Shown: one piece after another, positions 54,699-64,000 of the stretch
Numbering within the stretch: the first letter of the stretch is position 1
Layout: each line of letters starts with the position of its first letter
Source: Lepus europaeus
Lineage: Eukaryota > Chordata > Mammalia > Lagomorpha > Leporidae
Length of the DNA: 64,000 bases
Assembly (NCBI RefSeq): GCF_033115175.1
Contig: NC_084850.1
Span: 108,049,939-108,113,938, forward strand
Reading direction: 5' to 3'
Translations under genes and position numbers: made by a program
The notes under the pieces: model-generated
What the model was told of the DNA's origin: nothing
Databases searched by the model: none
The model's input: only the letters and a program-made list of their open reading frames with translations

Positions 54699-56277
54699 AG
54701 ACTTACGATTTTAAATACAGCCTGAACAAGTTGACTCCCTAATCACTCGGTATAGCATGCTAATTTACACGAAGCAACATGTCAGGGCTACATCCTAAAC
54801 ATATGGCTACAGACACTTTGGGAAAATGGATTCTGAAGGGCTTGTCCTCGGCACACTAGGTGGATCAAGATGGAAGGTGACTTCAAATCATTGGGAAGCA
54901 AATGCCTCCTCTCTCTGATCCCACCTAAAGCACCACCAAAACCTGTACTGCTGAACTCCACAGGTGCACCCAGCGCTCTAATGCGTGGGAAAGAATTAGC
55001 TGAGAACATGCCAGACTTAATGGCAAATGACAGGATTTGAGAGGCCCAAGGAGACCCTTAATCCATTTCTGTTCCTCATTCAAGCAATTTACTTCAAAGG
55101 ACTCCTTGGGAAGACCTTCCAGTGTCCAAAGTACCCGTCCGAATGCTTTTCTTTTCTAATGACTACAGTTTTCTCTCTCTCTTGCAAGGCGGCCCCAGCC
55201 AGGTCATCTTTGGGGAGGGAGGCCGGTTGCTGTGCTCTATAATCCAATGCAGGGAGTGCTTGCTGTCTTAAGAGTAACGTGTGTGAACTGAGGCCACGAC
55301 ACAAGACACAGAACTACCTCTGGAGGAGCACTTACAAAGGGCACTTCATCGAGTCCGAATACCCCTCGAAGGTTCTGCTCAATGGAGCTCTCTTCAGGAA
55401 CTTGTCATCAGCTAGGATGACAAAACCAGGAGTTATTTCTAAATTTAGCTAATGAAAAAATAGTGTTGAGATAAGCCCAGCGCGTGCGCACACACACACA
55501 CCGTGTGCTACTCTAAGAAGGTTATGGGATTTCTTACTGCAGTGCCCCTGCAAGCCGCTGACTTCGCTGTGTGGTTGGTGCGCCTTGTGCACGCCACCCC
55601 GAAATGCACAATAATGCACAATGCCCTGTCTAGCGTTAATGGAACACGGTCAGACCAGTTTTCTCTCAGGTGACAGCAGAAAGCACTCCCATTGTACTCT
55701 TCTGCTATCTTGTACATTAAAATGCAGTACCTTAAAAACAATTAACATGGATCCAAGATTTATTGAGGAAATGTCTTAAATGTGGTCTAGTAGCTCTTGA
55801 GTTTTTACATTCCTAAAGAAAATGTTATTAGAACCTCAACTTTTATAACAGATTGAAACTGAGATTAGGGGGGAAAAAAACCCTGTTTCTTCTTTTGCCT
55901 TCCTGTAAATTACCCAGTTACAATGAAGCAGTTCAAGACACTGGTGTTACCTATACTTTGTTAGGTGTATTCACATAGCTAAAAGTACATGCGGAACATC
56001 CTAATCTGAAAAGCCCTCACATCTGAAGCTTCTTTAGCCAACAAAATGGCACAAGTGGAAAATTGCACGCCTGACTTCACGTGATGGGGTTGCGGTGAAA
56101 ACACAGATGCACTATAGTACTGTGTAAGGTTACCCTCAGACTACGTATGGAAGATGTATACAAGACTTTAAAAGGAATTCTGGGTTCGGACTCTGATCCC
56201 ATCCCCAAGATACCTTAGTTTGGTCCCAAGCATTTCAGCTAAGGGATACTCAATCTGTACTTAAAATCCAAATGCAA
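54699..56277. other. Repeat-poor block downstream of USP9X
   Basis: No gene recognised over about 1.6 kb; it holds a short ACAC run near 55488-55500 and a minus-strand AATAAA at 55759-55764. It could be the end of an extended USP9X 3' UTR or plain flank. Confidence 0.45.
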
Positions 56278-56530
56278 GGGGCCAGCATTATGGCCTAACA
56301 GGTTAAGCCGCCGCCTGTGACAACAGCATCCCATACAAGGAGCTGCTTCATTTCCCAGCCAGCTCCCTGCTAATGCACATGGGAAAGCAGTGGAAGATGG
56401 GCCAAGTGCTTCAGCCCCTGCACCCATGTAGGAGCCCAAGTTGGAGTCTCAGGCTTCTGGCTTCGGCATGGCTCAGCAGATGGAAGATCTCTGTCTCTCC
56501 CTCTTTCATATAAATATTAAAAAAAGAAAA
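56278..56530 (+). repeat. CSINE, shortened
   Basis: First repeat beyond the putative USP9X 3' end; head intact, B box lost. Confidence 0.88.
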
Positions 56531-56773
56531 GTTCAAATGGTCTAATCCAACTGCATTATTTTCCAAGCTGCAGAAAGTTGTCTTAAAAAGCACATCAGCG
56601 AAATTACATCTGATGAAAACCTGAGATTTCTTAAGCAGTAATCCCTGAGGTAGCTCAAGTCGTGTTTCCTTGGAACATGTTATTTTTCAGGTACTAAAAA
56701 ACAGCAGCAGATGGAACGTGATAGAGAATTAACTGGATTTTCAGTTCTGACTTCCTCAAATCATGTGACTTGC

Positions 56774-56779
56774 TTTATT
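56774..56779 (-). terminator. USP9X: Candidate distal USP9X poly(A) signal AATAAA
   Basis: Plus-strand tttatt reads AATAAA on the minus strand, 3.88 kb past the stop. A CA dinucleotide follows about 10-20 nt downstream; the GU-rich element is weak. It is the last AATAAA before repeats resume, apart from one at 55759-55764 that would give a longer UTR. Confidence 0.5.
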
Positions 56780-59700
56780 TCAGATTGAGACACCAAACTG
56801 TCAAATCTTGGTTTTAGAATAAGTCAGCAATTAGACCACAACTCAATTTCAGAACTGCTTCAGTGTGAATATACTCTGGAGCTACAAAATGATGGCCGAG
56901 TTCAGAGTTCATCCCCTTGTTTCCTTCAGGGGCATCACCCTTACTTTACCTTCTGTCTAGAAAATCTTTTTAATAAACACAAGGGGAACACATACTTTAA
57001 TTTATAAAGTTATTTTATGTGTATGTGCTACATCTGAGAACCTGGACAATCTTCCCATCAGCCTGCTGGCTGGGAAAAGGCTAACTGTGTGAATTGGGTG
57101 GGAAGTTTCCTTCTGGAAATCTTGGTTTCAAAATAAAACTTTCGCTCATCTGCAACTTCAAAGTGTGGCACACTTTCCCCTCTTTGCTCAGTTTTAAATT
57201 TGGAGGAAAAGTGCTACGCTTCTGCAAACAAAGTAATTGTTATAAATACAATCAATTGGCAGCGAGTTCTTGACACATTTAGCACTTCCTTAGTGATTAT
57301 CACTCCCAAAACATTAGTTTCAAATACTAAACACTCCTACGGGTGCAGGGGCAGTTCTGGCCAAGCCCTGCCATGCAATCAGCACTGAATGGTTTTGTTC
57401 TTGGAAACGCTGTGGGGAGGTGTTGTGTCCAGTAGGGACAGTACCTTCAGATGAGACCTGACCTGGGCATTTAAAGTGAAAGGGCAGTTTTCTTAACCAG
57501 TTATTATTCCAAAGAAGATAGGATATAGCCACCAAAGCAAGCAGAAAATTCGGTTAAGTAAAATAGCACGAGTGTACATAAGCTGGAAAAATACTAAAAA
57601 ACTGAGGACTACTCATCTGAATATTCACAGGCTGGTGCTTTCATTTACAAATGTGGTCCAAATAAAAAGGGCTCCTCATATTTAAACCAATACTAGGTTT
57701 GATTAAAGACTTCAGTTCATCATCCACTAATAAAAGTTAATCATGAAAAAAATAGAAAACATTTTAATAATTCTAAATTTGTATACACAGGAGCTAAAAG
57801 ACACAAGACTGGGAAATTATCACTGAGAGAAAAAAAAATCACAAAATGAAAGAACCTCCAAATATGATTATGTTCTTATCTCTGCCTCTACAGTGCCAAA
57901 CATGAAAATTTGGTTGGTGGAGGGTTTAGAAACAGCAGCAATATGGTTTTTACCAAGTTGTGCATTGAAATACTTAGCTCCAACAGGTCAAAGCCCTCAA
58001 TTCACACATTTTACAAGTATCTTCCCTCTTTAACAGATTCTCATCATGCCATTTACATTCTAAGGGTGTTTCTTTCAAAGGAAGACTAGTGATTCCGCAA
58101 CAAATATTTAAAGTAGGAAATATATGGCTCAAAACATCAGCTGAGGGAGAATTAAACAATCTTTAGGCACTTTAAAGACTTGAAATTTAAAATGTGCCAT
58201 TTTACCTTTGGAAAAGGACCTCAAAATCACTACATTGCTCTTACAGTTACATGCATGTTAAAACTTCCAGTTATACATTACTAATACTTAAGGAGTTAAA
58301 TATAGAAAATAATTTGCACAAACAAAAATAACTGCTCACTTTCCTTTGCTCCTGGTCAAAACAGAGGGGAAATGACTCACAAGTCCTCATCTGGCAGGAG
58401 GCTTGTCAATGCCAAGCAACCAAAGTTGGGCTTCTCCCTCCAAGAGGAAAAATTCACAGCCTTTTAAGATGGCAAGTTTTTCTTATCTGGAAAGTCACTG
58501 AAGTTTTCAAGTTATTACACTCTTTTGTTAAGGAGCAGGAAGTAAATCACCTCTAACAGCGAGATGGTGTATTCGACAATGGTAACTTGTACAACAGGGG
58601 AAGCTTGTAGTCAAGGAACTATCAGTTGGATAGTCACTGCCCATGACTTTTGCTGAAACTTAAACAAAAATTCTGATGTAATATACTCAACACAAAAACA
58701 GAACCTATCTGGTGTCAACACTTCCTAATATTACAGAAAACCTAGAAGCACAGATTGGCTATAGAGTATTGCAAATAAGATACCCAATGCTTTATCTTAA
58801 ACACCTGCCCCTTTTAATCACAAAATAATGCAATGCTGTTTTTGTTTGTTTCGTTCAGTTCCAACTACAGCCTTTTGACAACACGTTTTCCTATTAACTG
58901 AATTGTAAAAAATACAACCAAGCTTGTGCTCATTAAATATACATGTATATAAAAACCATACAAAAAGTACAAGATTGATAATGTTAGGAAACTTTTACAG
59001 TGTCAACATCCTGCTTTCTCGAAATCTTTAGTATAGGGTCAAAGGTCAAATCTTTCTGTGCAAAAACTCAATGTGACTGAAATCCTGAATTCAGTGCCAT
59101 GCCTAGGCATGCCATGCACAGAATTTTAATATGTAGTCCTTTAAAAAAATAAGTAACAGGACAAAAAAGTAACCAAAAAACCAAAAACACACCACAGGAC
59201 AAAAAGTTCTTCTTAAATCAAATTCTATTTGTGAATTCAGCAAAATAATTTCTATAAAATAAAACAGCAAAATATTTAAATAGAATAGGGTGGGCTGTAT
59301 CTGTTTGCAGGGGTATTTGGTTTTTAGACAGGTTCCAAAAATTACACATTCAAGTTACCAATTCTCTTTTAAATACAGTATTAACCGATGAGTTCCTTTT
59401 CTTTAATCAAATGTTTATTCTGAAATTGTGATACCTCAATTATATTAACTAACCAGTAGTTTCTTTAATTAGACCCTGCTTTGACGGTTAAGATTTTGAG
59501 AGTAATGGAAAAGGAGCTAGGACAATTCTTGCTTTCAAGTAAAATGTGACTGAGCAGAAAATCAGCCAGACATCTTGGTGCAGAGGTACTCCAAGTACTG
59601 AGGGATTCTGATGACTTCCACGTCACTGGGATCCAGCAGAAGGAAAGTTTTAGAAGATTCACCTAAGAAGCTCTACCAAAGAAACAAAACAAGCACACCA

Positions 59701-60455
59701 AAGACAGTCTTCTATTACGCTCCAGCATCCTGGCATAGCAACTTTTTGCATATTTGTTTTCAATCTTTTACAATTCTCATGAGTGATGCCTGAGTGTTCT
59801 TTATCCCACCCAAGACTGAGCTGTCAAACATTAGAAGGAACATATGTGCGACTGCAAACCGCCTGTCACGTTTCTCCCCTCCTTTTATTGTTTATATTCT
59901 AGGTGTACAAAGGAAAAGCTCTGAGCGATACAGCTGTCACTTTGGGACAACTGCTGTCATTATGGTAATTTTTTTCCTCACTGGCTACACTAACCTGGTG
60001 TGAAGCCATGCTAAATGTTACAGCATTAACTATAGCTTCAAAGTGATTAACCTAATATCAGAATAAAAAGGCAACAAAAAATCTAGAAACAATGTTACAT
60101 CACCAATTTTCCACATCAACCAAATAATTTAAAGGTTACCAGCCTTACATTGCTCTTAATAAAACTGACTCCAGTGGCAAAGAATTAACATCAAATTATT
60201 GGTGTAGCTGACATGGATGGGCTGTTTTGTTGCTGTTGGTTTATTTTTTTTGTTTTTTTGTAAAGAAGTTGATCCAACTGCCACGAGGCAGGCAACACTG
60301 GTTGCAGAATGCAGTGGGTATAACAAGAAAATTAACTTTTGTAGTTTTTGTAGATTTGTGAGTCTCATCAAGAAAAAGTTTCTTGCTTAAGAATTAACAG
60401 TCAAACATTAATATACTATATACACCTTTGCCATTTACACATTAGCATCAGGCCA

Positions 60456-60461
60456 TTTATT
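60456..60461 (-). terminator. USP9X: Candidate proximal USP9X poly(A) signal AATAAA
   Basis: AATAAA on the minus strand about 200 nt after the stop. Further copies lie at 60240-60245, 59884-59889 and 59414-59419. Use of any of them would shorten the 3' UTR. Sequence alone cannot show usage. Confidence 0.35.
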
Positions 60462-60661
60462 ACAAAACACTATACACTTTCCACTGCAGGCGGGTTATAT
60501 ATTGACAGCAAATTTCTGCAGATAAGACAGTGAATAAACTCTCCACTCCATGTTGATTAGGAATAGTTTTTCTAGTTTTAAATATTAGCCAGACACAGAA
60601 AAATGTTGGACTGTAAGGCCTGGGTGCACAGTCTTGATGGAGCCAGTTCATTATGTGCATT

Positions 60662-60799
60662 TCACTGATCCTTGGTCTGAGGTGGGGACACTTCTTCACT
60701 GCCTTCATAATTTTCTTGTGCTCGTTGGCCAGTTCTCTGAGGGTTGTTCATGTGATGTGCTGCTGGGCCAGTATACGGCTGTCCATGCACGTGGTTATT
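60662..60799 (-). CDS. USP9X: USP9X terminal coding exon with stop codon
   Basis: The coding part is 138 nt: 45 codons plus TGA (plus-strand 'tca' at 60662-60664). The acceptor AG is 'ct' at 60800-60801 (cctcctag then AATAACC). It encodes [20 protein letters not shown] followed by a tail ending [12 protein letters not shown]. This is the C-terminus I recall for USP9X. The tyrosine in QENYEGSEE falls at residue 2540 of the 2554-residue form by my count; I recall it as a reported phosphosite. Spliced together, the four exons encode 216 residues (long form) or 200 (short form). The exon continues into the 3' UTR without interruption. Confidence 0.96.
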
Positions 60800-60801
60800 C
60801 T

Positions 60802-61387
60802 AGGAGGGAAGAAGAGATCTCCAGGTTAAAACATAAATTTGGTTCCTTAACCTTTTTAAAGAGATGAACCCTGCAAGTGTTCTGACTTGTTCTGTACCTC
60901 CTCACCAGCCAAGATTTTAAGCTTTACACTCGAACTCATACTAAGCAAACATGGTGAATACACACTTCTCAGTATACTTCTATTTATACCCTGAAATATA
61001 GCAAACAATGTCTGAATGTCTCAAGGTATAGATCGTTCCAGGCTCCATGCAGATCCATGCAATTGGGCATTCAGGACTGTAGTTTTTCCAAGGGACTCCG
61101 AGCCCCTTCAACTTATTTATGATTTTATAGTTTACTGCCCATAGAAATCTGACGGAATCTTCATTTATTTTCAGTAATTTGTACTGTCATTGGAATCTGG
61201 GGCCAAGGACCTACACTTCAATGCCATATTGTAATGTCTTTGGAACCCACTTATAGACTCAGCCTAACAGGAAATTCCATAATTCTTTGTACTATACAAT
61301 GATTAATATTTTATGTTGATGACAAACTATGACTAAAGAAAATACCACAGGGGCAATTTCAAACATGCTAATTCTTCTTTTTTTCTT
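60802..61387. other. USP9X last intron, unassigned part
   Basis: AT-rich intronic DNA with no exon and no repeat I recognise. The passage around 61040-61300 looks like an old degraded element but I cannot name it. Confidence 0.5.
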
Positions 61388-61662
61388 CAAAAAAACTTAT
61401 AATTTATTTGAAAGAGAGTTACACACACACACAGAATCGATCCTCCATTTGCTGGTTAACTCCCCAAATGGCCACAATAGCCAGGGCTGGTACAGGCCAA
61501 AGTCAGGAGCCCAAGCACTCTGGTCATCATCTGCTGCTTTCCCAGTCATATTATCAGGGAGATGGACTGGAAGCATAGCCAGGACTTGAACCAGCACTCC
61601 AATATAGAATGTCAGCATGGCAGATGGTGGCTTAACCTGCTGTGCCACAATGCCAACCCCAC
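61388..61662 (-). repeat. CSINE in USP9X intron, near an exon
   Basis: Reverse copy with an ACAC tract replacing part of the GA-rich run and a head ending 'ccacaatgccaacccc' about 50 bp from the exon at 61713. Confidence 0.85.
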
Positions 61663-61712
61663 CATTCCTCTTCTGATCATATTTAGCCATCCTTAAGCTG
61701 ATCCCTATTTAC

Positions 61713-61808
61713 CTGCTGATACTGAGATCCAGGTGAATGGGGGTATAGAGGGGCATCTTCAGGTGGAGGTGACTCATGTTCATCTGGGGCATCTTGGTCA
61801 TCTGGCTC
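61713..61808 (-). CDS. USP9X: USP9X coding exon, second from last
   Basis: The 96-nt exon has 32 codons in phase 0. The acceptor is 'ct' at 61809-61810 (aaaattag then GAGCCAGA) and the donor is 'ac' at 61711-61712 (CAGCAG then gtaaat). It encodes [20 protein letters not shown] followed by [12 protein letters not shown], an acidic, proline-rich and probably disordered tail. It joins in frame to either donor of the upstream exon. A CSINE in the same transcriptional orientation lies only about 50 bp downstream in the intron (61388-61662), close to the donor. Confidence 0.95.
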
Positions 61809-62110
61809 CTAATTTTAAAATTTAATGACAAAGAATTATGTAGGCAAATTCAAGTTCATTTTTAACCTTCTCTATTTGACATAAGTTTTTAAAATCTACA
61901 AAACAGATCCATTAAATCTTTTTTCACTACAGATAAAGCAATAGAAAACACAAACTGTCCAAAACATTTTAGATAATTTTACAGAAATTTCTCCAGAAGG
62001 CTCCCTCATTAACACAGAATGACATAAACATTAGAGCAAATAGAATCGTGACATAATTTTCCCACACTATCATTAATACATAAACACTGGCCTATAAAGT
62101 AAAAAATTAC

Positions 62111-62371
62111 TTTGATTTCTTCCATTTCTATCTGCTGCACACTGGTGGCTTTTTTTACCTCCTCTGGACAGAGTTCACAAGCTTTTGCAAGTGTCATCCT
62201 AGCGCTATGTGATCTCTCCAAGAAATAACCATTTGATGTTTCATTGCTTTGCACTGGGGGAGACCAATTGTTGTAAGTGTATTGAGGATTGCCAGTGTAT
62301 GGTCTTCTTTCAAGTTCATCTCCAAGCCATTCCACCGCCCAGGTCCACTTTCTTTTAAGATCTCCGTTGCC
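62111..62371 (-). CDS. USP9X: USP9X coding exon, third from last (long form, alternative donor)
   Basis: The 261-nt exon has 87 codons in phase 0 on both sides. The acceptor is the 'ct' at 62372-62373 behind a long pyrimidine run, and the distal donor GT is 'ac' at 62109-62110. It encodes [20 protein letters not shown] through [11 protein letters not shown] second in-frame donor (GAGGAG then gtaaaa; GT at 62157-62158) would end the exon at 62159 and drop 16 residues, [17 protein letters not shown] recall human USP9X having 2570- and 2554-residue forms that differ by exactly such a 16-residue segment. The serine in NNWSPPVQ falls at position 2443 of the short form by my count, a site I recall as phosphorylated. 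The penultimate residue of the insert is Ile here, where I remember Ser in human. Confidence 0.95.
62157..62158 (-). promoter_or_regulatory. USP9X: Alternative (proximal) 5' splice site in USP9X
   Basis: Minus-strand reading gives CCAGAGGAG then gtaaaa, an in-frame GT 48 nt upstream of the distal donor at 62109-62110 (ATCAAA then gtaatt). Use of this site removes 16 codons without a frameshift. Neither donor is a perfect match to MAGgtragt. Confidence 0.75.
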
Positions 62372-62511
62372 CTTAAAAAAAAAAGAAAGCCATATGTGTG
62401 AGGATTTGGAATATATTAGTTCACTTAATGACAAGTGCAAATTCTCATGATTCTCCTGAACAGAATCCTTAAATTTGATTCAGATTTCTACAAAATTATA
62501 AGAATCCTCAC

Positions 62512-62668
62512 CTGCAGGATTTGGTAAGCAACAGGACAATTGCTAAAGAGAGCTACCATACATTTTATACACTGGTAGGCTCTCTTTTGATAGTGATTCT
62601 TGGAGCGCTGGATTGTGTCAAAGAGTCCATCTCGGTCATCTGGAATTCCTTTAAGTGCATTATGAATT
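62512..62668 (-). CDS. USP9X: USP9X coding exon, fourth from last
   Basis: The 157-nt exon is read on the minus strand. The acceptor AG is the plus-strand 'ct' at 62669-62670 after a pyrimidine tract, and the donor GT is 'ac' at 62510-62511 (CTGCAG then gtgagg). It encodes [17 protein letters not shown] through [11 protein letters not shown]: 52 full codons plus one base of a split codon at its 5' end, so the upstream exon must supply two bases. There are no stops or frameshifts. I recognise this as the C-terminal helical region of USP9X after the USP catalytic domain. By counting back from the stop, its first full codon corresponds to about residue 2355 of the human protein. The preceding exon lies outside the window. 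Confidence 0.95.
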
Positions 62669-62704
62669 CTGAAAGAGAACCAAATGTAAAATAAAAACTA
62701 AAAT

Positions 62705-62880
62705 CTAACAGCAGCTAGCATTTATTGTGTCTACTACATGCCACTCAATAAATGTCTGATTTTTGTCGTTCAAACCTAGAGAGCAGCTCATACCAAATCT
62801 GAACAGCTTGCCTCAGGTCAGCTAGTAGGGTCAAGCAATGTGACTACAGAGTCCATGCTCTTACTTATTAGCAACCAAAA
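62705..62880 (+). repeat. MIR SINE in USP9X intron
   Basis: It begins 'agctagcatttattgtgtct' and ends near 'cagagtccatgctctta', both typical of the MIR consensus (tRNA-derived, mammal-wide). It is diverged and lies antisense to USP9X. Confidence 0.7.
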
Positions 62881-63043
62881 TGATTTTGATAAGTAGGTAA
62901 TTTAAATACAGTACTAGAAGCAAATTCAAAACCCCAGAGTAATATAATCTTTAAGAAAGCTAACAACTAAGTTTTACAGCTGCTTTAGTTGAGAATTGCA
63001 TTTCTAAGGGTGTTAGGATCCAGTGACTAGGAAACAAGTGATT

Positions 63044-63343
63044 TAATTTTTTAAAAAACACTGATTTGAGAAGCAGAGATAACAGAGAGGGATCCTCCGT
63101 CCATTGGTTCACTTCCCAAACGGCCCCAATAATCAGGGCTAATCCAGGCTGAAGCCAGGAGCTTCTCCCCAGTCTCCCATGTGGGTGCAGGGGCCCAAGG
63201 ACTTGGGTCATCTTGCACTGTTTTCCAAGGTACGTTAGCAGGGAGCTGGATCGGAAGTTGAACAGGGAGAACCTGAACCAGCACCCATATGGGATGCCGA
63301 TACTGCAGGTCATGGCTTTAACTCAGAGTCATAGTGCCGGCCC
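63044..63343 (-). repeat. CSINE in USP9X intron
   Basis: Reverse-orientation copy: A/T tail at left, head 'tagtgccggcccc' at right. Near full length and moderately diverged. Confidence 0.85.
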
Positions 63344-63589
63344 CTGATCTAATTTTGAAGTTGAGAATTAATTTGAATTCTAATAATGGGAATGTACAGC
63401 AGGCAAAAGATTTTTACCAGCAACAGTATAATTTGGCTGATTTATCAATGACCTAGAGTTTCATTTCAGTTCCTGACAAACTGTAGCAGAATAACAACTA
63501 GCCATTTCTGTTTTTCCCTTAAATAATTTAAAAAATGATTGTAGTGTCAAAAATACACCTTGGTTTATTGTGTTAAAAACATTACCTGC

Positions 63590-63972
63590 CAGTAAACAAT
63601 GTGGTAAAGACATCTATTTCAATACAATGGAATGCTATTCAGTCATAAAAAGGAAAGCAGCACTGATACATGGTACAACATGGATGAGCCTCGAAAACAT
63701 TATGTCAAATGAGGAAGCCAGACACAAAGGGCACATATTGTAGAGTTACATTTTTTATGAAATGTCCAGAACAGGCAAATCCATAGAAACAGAAAATAGA
63801 TTAGTGGCTGTCAGAGGCTGCAAGAACAGGAAGTGACTGCTCAATTGGCTACTGTGTTTCCTTTTGGGGTAGTAGAGTATCCTGAAATTGGATGTGGTAG
63901 GGGCTGCAACAATGTTGCAAATATACAAAAAGTCAGTAAACTGAATGCTTTAAAATGGATGAATTAAAAAAA
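63590..63972 (+). repeat. L1M 3' fragment in USP9X intron
   Basis: It contains 'caatggaatgctattcagtc', 'acatggatgagcctcgaaaa' and 'gaagccagacacaaagggc', the classic order at the end of L1 ORF2 and its 3' UTR. It is antisense to USP9X. Confidence 0.8.
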
Positions 63973-64000
63973 AAATCAGTTCCTTTATGGCATTGTATTT

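Larger units (their letters stand above)
56750..60661 (-). other. USP9X: USP9X 3' untranslated region (inferred extent)
   Basis: From the stop codon down to about 56.6 kb there is not one recognisable SINE, L1 or LTR, although CSINEs average more than one per kb elsewhere. The block is AT-rich and has many minus-strand ATTTA motifs. A length of about 3.9 kb fits what I remember of the human USP9X mRNA (about 12.4 kb with a 7.7-kb coding region). The first repeat beyond it is the CSINE at 56278-56530. The exact cleavage site is inferred. Confidence 0.7.
56750..64000 (-). other. USP9X: USP9X 3' part of transcription unit (partial gene)
   Basis: USP9X is a large cytoplasmic deubiquitinase that removes ubiquitin from many substrates. 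Only its C-terminal tail, downstream of the catalytic USP domain, is encoded here. The unit reads right to left: it enters at the right edge inside an intron, has four coding exons at 62512-62668, 62111-62371, 61713-61808 and 60662-60799, then a long 3' UTR. I checked 62669-64000 and found no further exon; it holds a MIR, a CSINE and an L1 piece. The C-terminus ends in the residues SPPQTKDQ, which I recall as USP9X; the Y homologue ends differently as I recall it. The lower boundary is inferred from the last plausible polyadenylation signal at 56774-56779. Confidence 0.9.

Noticed and set aside
60662..62668. USP9X retrocopy or USP9Y
   Set aside because: Introns with GT/AG sites are present, so it is not a retrocopy. 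The C-terminal residues agree with the X-linked gene as I recall it.
1..64000. CRISPR array from many similar spaced repeats
   Set aside because: The repeats are 300-bp SINEs on both strands with irregular spacing and A-rich tails in mammalian DNA.

Overview
This is vertebrate, specifically lagomorph, nuclear DNA; rabbit (Oryctolagus) or a close leporid is most likely. About ninety copies of the lagomorph C-repeat SINE (CSINE: tRNA-derived head with A and B boxes, a body rich in 'cccaagt.cttgggcccctgcaccc', a CT-rich stretch and an 'aaataaataaatctt' or A-rich tail) lie on both strands. They make up roughly 40 percent of the window. Mammal-wide old repeats (MIR, L2, L1M, MLT1, MLT2, Tigger, MER5A-like) support a placental mammal. 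No bacterial, plasmid or phage features are present.

The only protein gene I can support is the 3' end of USP9X (X-linked ubiquitin-specific protease 9), on the minus strand at the right edge. The last four coding exons are 62512-62668, 62111-62371, 61713-61808 and 60662-60799. They splice with canonical GT/AG and consistent phase, and encode the last 200 or 216 residues depending on a 48-nt alternative donor. A repeat-free block of about 4 kb, 56.6-60.66 kb, fits the long USP9X 3' UTR. The window is therefore X-chromosomal. In human the next gene downstream of USP9X is DDX3X, about 100 kb away; it is not reached here.

Layout from left to right: 1-31 kb is gene-free, SINE-saturated intergenic DNA. 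It contains a nested MLT1-in-MLT2 LTR (2.6-3.6 kb), an ERV-like LTR (5.05-5.52 kb), a palindromic DNA-transposon remnant (5.85-6.2 kb), a shredded antisense L1 (7.9-10.4 kb), copies of two related old LTR families (13.1, 16.6 and 25.9 kb, with another at 39.2 kb), and an L1 with two SINEs inside (24.7-25.85 kb). At 31.7-33.2 kb there is an orphan CpG-island-like block carrying a CG/TG alternating tract. From 33 to 43 kb repeats resume, including a compact solo LTR inserted inside a SINE (35.73-36.10 kb). At 43.2-43.8 kb there is a second CpG island with a CTCF-like motif, followed by a minus-strand gammaretroviral-style LTR (44.4-44.7 kb). From 51.2 to 52.96 kb there is repeat-poor, GC-rich then conserved-looking DNA with an opposing CTCF-like motif. 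SINEs thin out after 54.7 kb, and from 56.6 kb the sequence is the USP9X 3' UTR, exons and introns.

I did not find a new multi-gene system. The items most worth checking are the two orphan CpG islands with a convergent CTCF-motif pair in the interval next to USP9X (human USP9X escapes X inactivation), the alternative donor in the penultimate-but-one USP9X exon, and the LTRs that keep promoter-like layouts. All repeat-family names come from pattern memory, not a database search; boundaries without target-site duplications (TSDs) are good to about 10-20 bp.
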